Assembly (NCBI RefSeq): GCF_001296025.1
Contig: NZ_LJHV01000006.1
Span: 1 to 36,726 of the forward strand
DNA length: 36,726 nt
DNA from: Porphyrobacter sp. AAP60
GTDB lineage: Bacteria; Pseudomonadota; Alphaproteobacteria; Sphingomonadales; Sphingomonadaceae
Reading direction: 5' to 3'
Of the stretch, positions 33,140 through 36,726 are shown piece by piece. Position numbers and translations under genes: made by a program. Below the pieces are notes generated by a model. It was not told the origin of the DNA and searched no databases. It saw nothing but the letters and a program-made list of their open reading frames with translations. Numbering within the stretch: the stretch's first letter is position 1; each line of letters begins with the position of its first letter.

Positions 33140-33314
33140 GGGGAGAAGGCTTTCAGACAGGGGCGCCCGCCGCAACGGGCAGGCGAGGAGACAAGGGAGA
33201 CAACGGAGCGCAGATCAGGCCGGAGCCGAGGTCGCGCAGAGCGTCATTGCGCTGCCCATACACACTTCGGGCGTGTTTGGCTTGTGATTAAATCGCGTGG
33301 GAGCCTGGCGGCAG

Positions 33315-33575
33315 CTATTCGGGCGGCGCGGCGGCCAGCATATCCATCAGATTGCGGGCTGCCTCGCGGTCTTCCTCGTGCTCGAAGGCGACATCGAGAT
33401 CGGGCGCATCGCCCAGCACCAGCAGCAGCGTCCACAGGGCAAAACGCGGCCCGCGTTCCTGCTCCATCCCGAAATCCACCCGCATCCGCTCCACCCCGGC
33501 AGGCAGCGCGGATGGCGCGATGTCTTCAAGTTCGCGGGTGCCGAAATAGCGTTGGAGGAGGTCAGCCATGTCCAT
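33315..33575 (-). CDS. Small acidic protein of unknown function
   Basis: 86 residues, start MDMADLLQRYFGTRELEDIA, no signal peptide or membrane segment, acidic overall with an alternating hydrophobic stretch (RFALWTLLLVLGDAPDLDVA) and a C-terminal helix (EDREAARNLMDMLAAA). I do not recognise the family; it looks like a folded cytoplasmic protein. It starts 18 bp after the end of the secretion protein gene on the same strand and so may be the last gene of that operon. ATG at 33575, with a second in-frame ATG two codons later; ribosome site weak (GGATAGG). Confidence 0.65.
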   Translation of the reverse strand: MDMADLLQRYFGTRELEDIAPSALPAGVERMRVDFGMEQERGPRFALWTLLLVLGDAPDLDVAFEHEEDREAARNLMDMLAAAPPE

Positions 33576-33593
33576 GACGCGGGCCTATCCGCT

Positions 33594-35240
33594 TCAGAAC
33601 GATTGCACCACCCTGAGATTGAGGCGCGGCGTTTTGTCATTGGTATCATAGCGCGCTTCGGTCAGGGGCACGGCGACTTCGAAATCGAGATCGAGATTGC
33701 GGGTCAGATCGGCGCGGAAGCCCCCGCCGCCTGAAGCCAGCGTGCCGCCGCCCAGACCGCCTTCAAGGTTCGACACGGTGCCGCCATCGGCAAAGGCATA
33801 AAGCTGCACATTGCGCACCACGCCCAGCGCATCGGGCCAGTCGTATCGCAGTTCGCCCACCCCGGCGATGCCCCGGTCGCCCACGCGCTGGGCAAAATCA
33901 TAGCCGCGCAGGAAGGCATTGCCGCCCAGCGCGAAACTTTCGCCGATCAGCAGCGGATCGGACGAGAACTGGCCGTTTGCAGCCAGCGAAAGGCTGACCC
34001 GCTTGGCCAGCCCGCGCCGCCAGTTCAGCCACCACGATAGCGTGGTGAACTGCGAGGAAGCATCGGTGCGCGAGGCCAGCGGATCGCCAAGCCGGGTGGC
34101 GTCCAGAATATCAAGCCCGCGGCTTACCGTCGCGCGGCCCTGCAAGGTGCCGCCCGCCAATGCGCCATAACCGTAGAAGCCCAGCCGGGCGAGCGCGATC
34201 CTGTCATGCCGGGCAAGCGACCCGAAACGATCCTGCCGCAAATCCTGTACCTCGCCGCTGGCTTCCAGCCACAGGCTGCGCCGCTGGGTGCGCATCAACG
34301 GGTGGCGCAGGCGGATGCCCCCCTGCCATGCTTCGCCTTCAATCTGACGCGCGGCGAGATAGGCGCCGGGTTCGGTTTGCGAATAGGTGCCGAACAGGCC
34401 GACCTGTGTGCCCAGATCATTCACGATCACACTGTATCGCGCGCTGAAGAAAGCCAGCTCGCCGGGATCAAGCGGAGACATAGTGTAGCTGAGATCGACC
34501 CGGTCGCGCGGGGAAATTAGGCCATTGGCATCCAGATCGATGCGCGCGCGCACCGGGCCTACCGGCTTGGTGCCATCAGTCGCGACCAGCACCGATCCGC
34601 CGAAGTCCTGCCGCCGGGCATCCACCACCAGCACGCGGCGGTTGCCGTTATTTTCGAAGCGGGTGGAGCGGATCCAGACCCCCGGCAAATCATCGGTCAG
34701 CAGCACTTCGCGTTGCAATGCGGAAAGCGTGACAGGACGCATACCGATCAGCCGGGCAAGCTGTGCGCGGATCGCCGGATCATCGGACCCTTCCACCCGC
34801 ACGTCATCAATCGTGCCTTCATCAACCCGCACGCGCAGCATCCCGCCGACCAGCGCCTGTTCGGGGATCCATGCGGAAGCGAGGATAAGGCCGCGGCTGC
34901 GGGCGGTTTCAGCGATGGCATCGGTCAGAGCGCGCAATTCGCTGCGGTCGAGATTACGGCCTGCAAAAGGTTCGATCACAGCGGCAAAATCGCTGCGGGT
35001 CAGGGTCTCCAGCCCGTCGATCACCACCGAGCCGACAGCAACGCTGCCCGTATCGGTAGCGGCATCGGGTTGATCGAGCACTGGCTGCACTTCGATTCGG
35101 ATTGCCCGATCAACTTCGCCCAATGGCCGTTCGCGTTCGACCTGCTGCACAGGATTTGTCCGGTCGAGCGCATCCTGCGCCGCCAGGCCATGACTGGCGA
35201 TCAGCAAAGGCACCGTTCCGATTAACAACATGCAGCGCAA
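33594..35240 (-). CDS. TpsB-type outer membrane secretion protein (ShlB/FhaC/HecB family)
   Basis: About 548 residues. A signal peptide (n-region MRC, core MLLIGTVPLLIASHGLA) leads into a Gln/Arg-rich linker, a POTRA_2 domain (about 66-141, VGSVVIDGLETLTRSDFAAV), a second POTRA (about 142-207, DDVRVEGSDDPAIRAQLARL) and a 16-strand barrel ending VVQSF. The loop-6 signature is LRGY at 444-447 (NAFLRGYDF). Such proteins export one partner protein across the outer membrane. TTG at 35240 is preferred because it supplies a positive n-region; AAGGAG lies 11 nt upstream. ATG at 35231 is the alternative. Head-to-head with the FecR-domain gene, whose product is the natural candidate partner. Confidence 0.9.
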   Translation of the reverse strand: MRCMLLIGTVPLLIASHGLAAQDALDRTNPVQQVERERPLGEVDRAIRIEVQPVLDQPDAATDTGSVAVGSVVIDGLETLTRSDFAAVIEPFAGRNLDRSELRALTDAIAETARSRGLILASAWIPEQALVGGMLRVRVDEGTIDDVRVEGSDDPAIRAQLARLIGMRPVTLSALQREVLLTDDLPGVWIRSTRFENNGNRRVLVVDARRQDFGGSVLVATDGTKPVGPVRARIDLDANGLISPRDRVDLSYTMSPLDPGELAFFSARYSVIVNDLGTQVGLFGTYSQTEPGAYLAARQIEGEAWQGGIRLRHPLMRTQRRSLWLEASGEVQDLRQDRFGSLARHDRIALARLGFYGYGALAGGTLQGRATVSRGLDILDATRLGDPLASRTDASSQFTTLSWWLNWRRGLAKRVSLSLAANGQFSSDPLLIGESFALGGNAFLRGYDFAQRVGDRGIAGVGELRYDWPDALGVVRNVQLYAFADGGTVSNLEGGLGGGTLASGGGGFRADLTRNLDLDFEVAVPLTEARYDTNDKTPRLNLRVVQSF

Positions 35241-35377
35241 AGCCGATTCATCTCCTTGGAATCGGCGATGGGCCTAACCCAAAATGGTTAAGCAAATTTC
35301 AGCTAAGCCTTTTTTTACCATCCCCATCAACGTCACGTGGAGACTTGCCGAAGTAATGGGCAGGCAAGGAGAATCGC
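35241..35377. promoter_or_regulatory. Divergent promoter region of TpsB and FecR-domain genes
   Basis: A 137-bp AT-richer space. It has a short inverted repeat CTAACC-CAAAAT-GGTTAAG (35275-35291), an imperfect longer one (GGTTAAGC and GCTAAGCC) and a run of seven T. Ribosome sites flank it: AAGGAG at 35366-35371 for the plus gene and AAGGAG before the minus gene. Shared control of the two genes is likely. Confidence 0.5.
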
Positions 35378-36726
35378 ATGCGCCTGTTGTCACGCATTTT
35401 CATGCCCATCATGCTGCTGTTATTCAGCGGCGTGGCTGCGCATGCGCAGAATGCCGGCTGGACCATTAGCGAGGCCAAGGGCTCGGTGATGGTCATCGAC
35501 GCGCAGGGCCAGCGTGCAGCGACCACCGGCGCGGCCGTGGTTCCGGGTGCGATGGTACGCACGGCAGCGAAATCCACCGCAGTACTGGTGCGCGGGCGCG
35601 AATTCGTGACGCTGCGCCAGAATGCGCAGATCCGCATTCCGCAGACCGCGCCCGAACGGTCGCTGGTGCAGGTCATCCAGGATTATGGCAGCGCGTTGTT
35701 CAACATCGGCAAGAAGGCCGATCCGCATTTCGGGGTGCAGACGCCCTATCTGGCGGCTGTGGTGAAAGGAACGACCTTCATCATCACCGTTGGCGAGGAT
35801 GGCGCGAGTCTGCAGGTTACCGAAGGCGCAGTGGAAGTGGCGACGCCCGATGGCGGCGCGCGCGATCTGATCCTGCCCGGCGCCGTGGCGATGGTGGCAT
35901 CGGGCGATATGATGCGTCTGGTGGTCGAAGGGGAAGGCCGCAAGGTCATCGATTCTCCGGCGCGCCCGGCCAGCGCTCCGGCAGCAAGCAGCCCCGCATC
36001 TGCCGCAGCGCCTGCCCGGATACAGCCTGCCGCTGCCGCTTCGGACAATGCCCCGAACCGGGTACGAGAAGTGATCGCCAGCAGCCCGGGCGACGTGCGC
36101 AGCCTGACCGGCGGTTTTGCATCCGGCGAGGTGTCGGTGATCGCGGCGATTGTCGTGTCGGAAAACACCAGCCGCGGCTCTGCCCCGGCGTTCGGCACGC
36201 AGGGCGGTCGCGGTAGCGATGGCGCTGTTTGCTATCAGGGAAGCTGCGCTGCTGGTGGCAATGGAGCAGGTGGTAACGGCAACAGCAACGGCGACAACGG
36301 CAACGGCAACGGGTCTGGCTCCGATGCGGGTTCCGGCGGCGATAGCGGCAACGGCGACGGCAATAGCGGCAGTGGCCAAGGCAATGGAAACGGCAACGGC
36401 GGCGGCAACGGCGACGACGGCAACAACGGCAACGGCAACGGGAATGGCAACGGCGGCGGAAGCGGCAACGGGTCTGGCTCCGACGCAGGCTCCGGCAACG
36501 GAAACAGCAATGCTGGTGGCAACGGCAACGGCAACGGGAACGCTGGCGGGAACGGCAACGGCAACGGTGACGGCAACGGCAGCGGGAACGGCGACGGTAA
36601 CAACGGCAACGGCAACGGTGACGGCAACGGGAACGGCGGCGGGAACGGCGACGGCAATAACGGCAACGGAAATGGCAACGGCGGCGGGAACGGCGACGGC
36701 AATAACGGGAATGGCAACAGCGGCGG
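35378..36726 (+). CDS. Secreted FecR-domain protein with Gly/Asn-repeat tail, 3' end outside window
   Basis: 449 residues visible, open at the right edge. ATG 35378 with AAGGAG 6 nt upstream. Signal peptide MRLLSRIFMPIMLLLFSGVA cleaved after AHA (23). Residues 27-155 form a FecR-type beta domain, with the signature TPYLAAVVKGTTFIITV (122-138). An Ala/Pro-rich linker (193-222) and a short folded part (about 228-265, NRVREVIASSPGDVRSLTGG) follow; then two Cys (285, 290) and, from residue 293, a Gly/Asn-rich tail with Asp and Ser (GNGNGDGNGNGG type). There is no membrane anchor or kinase link, so it is not an iron-signalling FecR. It is divergent from a TpsB transporter and may be its secreted substrate, or a periplasmic polymer-binding protein. 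Function unknown. Confidence 0.8.
   Translation, partial: MRLLSRIFMPIMLLLFSGVAAHAQNAGWTISEAKGSVMVIDAQGQRAATTGAAVVPGAMVRTAAKSTAVLVRGREFVTLRQNAQIRIPQTAPERSLVQVIQDYGSALFNIGKKADPHFGVQTPYLAAVVKGTTFIITVGEDGASLQVTEGAVEVATPDGGARDLILPGAVAMVASGDMMRLVVEGEGRKVIDSPARPASAPAASSPASAAAPARIQPAAAASDNAPNRVREVIASSPGDVRSLTGGFASGEVSVIAAIVVSENTSRGSAPAFGTQGGRGSDGAVCYQGSCAAGGNGAGGNGNSNGDNGNGNGSGSDAGSGGDSGNGDGNSGSGQGNGNGNGGGNGDDGNNGNGNGNGNGGGSGNGSGSDAGSGNGNSNAGGNGNGNGNAGGNGNGNGDGNGSGNGDGNNGNGNGDGNGNGGGNGDGNNGNGNGNGGGNGDGNNGNGNSG
36254..36726 (+). repeat. GGCAAC hexanucleotide-rich coding repeat
   Basis: Codons GGC/GGG and AAC/AAT dominate for the last 473 bp, giving near-perfect (GGCAAC)n tracts. Longer repeats are layered on it: GGCAACGGGTCTGGCTCC begins at 36305 and 36464 (159 bp, 53 codons apart), and a 45-bp unit starts at 36635 and 36680. 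All units are multiples of 3, so length changes keep the frame. Continues past the window. Confidence 0.9.

Noticed and set aside
35226..35255. Nine-codon ORF starting at the ATG next to AAGGAG before the TpsB gene
   Set aside because: The ATG directly abuts AAGGAG with no spacer, so initiation there is unlikely.
36235..36717. 160-codon Pro/Leu-rich minus-strand frame
   Set aside because: Direct reverse of the GGC/AAC codon repeat of the FecR-domain gene; a compositional artefact.
36254..36726. RTX calcium-binding nonapeptide repeats
   Set aside because: The tail lacks the GGxGxDxUx pattern; Asp residues are not spaced every nine residues and the large hydrophobic residue is missing.

Overview
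The window is a GC-rich, gene-dense bacterial chromosome segment. The gene set (several TonB/OMP-type envelope proteins, a signal-peptide S9 peptidase, DUF885 protein, short-chain-acyl regulator, ECF sigma/anti-sigma pair, frequent GTG/TTG starts, many 4-nt stop/start overlaps) fits an alphaproteobacterium, most likely Sphingomonadales (Erythrobacteraceae or a near relative). This placement is inferred from gene content only. No rRNA, tRNA, CRISPR array, insertion sequence or prophage was seen. A perfect 16-bp parS site at 26478-26493 marks the segment as chromosomal and probably in the origin-proximal half.

Layout. 1-3558: two coupled membrane proteins, the 3' end of what looks like a MoxR/Bat-type operon. 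3687-6201: CPA1/NhaP Na+/H+ antiporter, then threonine synthase. 6215-10647: two divergent secreted peptidase-like proteins (S9 family and DUF885). 10684-15375 (minus): a complete tripartite efflux operon in the order NodT-type outer membrane lipoprotein, membrane fusion protein, MacB-type ATPase, MacB-type permease, every junction overlapping. 15700-17556: ABC-F translation factor-like ATPase. 17618-21260 (minus): an iron-uptake operon behind a Fur-like box: a 23-codon upstream ORF, a PepSY membrane protein, a 59-residue membrane protein and a TonB-dependent siderophore receptor. 21449-26304: a LuxR-type regulator, divergent from a RamB/ScfR-type short-chain acyl-CoA regulator with TTTGCAAA operators, then an ECF sigma factor, RskA-like anti-sigma factor and an outer membrane beta-barrel protein. 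26305-26610: a non-coding stretch with a hairpin, phased GACC repeats and parS. 26611-28959: an acyl-CoA dehydrogenase pair. 29005-31347: LysE-type exporter divergent from a phosphate-selective porin with a Pho-box-like element. 31367-33139: DEAD-box RNA helicase. 33315-33575: small unknown protein. 33594-36726: a TpsB-type outer membrane secretion protein divergent from a secreted FecR-domain protein with a long Gly/Asn repeat tail that runs off the window.

The most unusual parts are (i) the FecR-domain/GN-repeat protein paired head-to-head with a two-partner-secretion transporter but lacking a classical TPS domain in the visible part, (ii) the TTTGCAAA operators that may link the acyl-CoA regulator to the ECF sigma operon, (iii) the parS site preceded by helically phased repeats, (iv) a translationally coupled 23-residue ORF between the Fur-like box and the PepSY gene, and (v) two genes whose best ribosome binding site points to ATT or CTG start codons.
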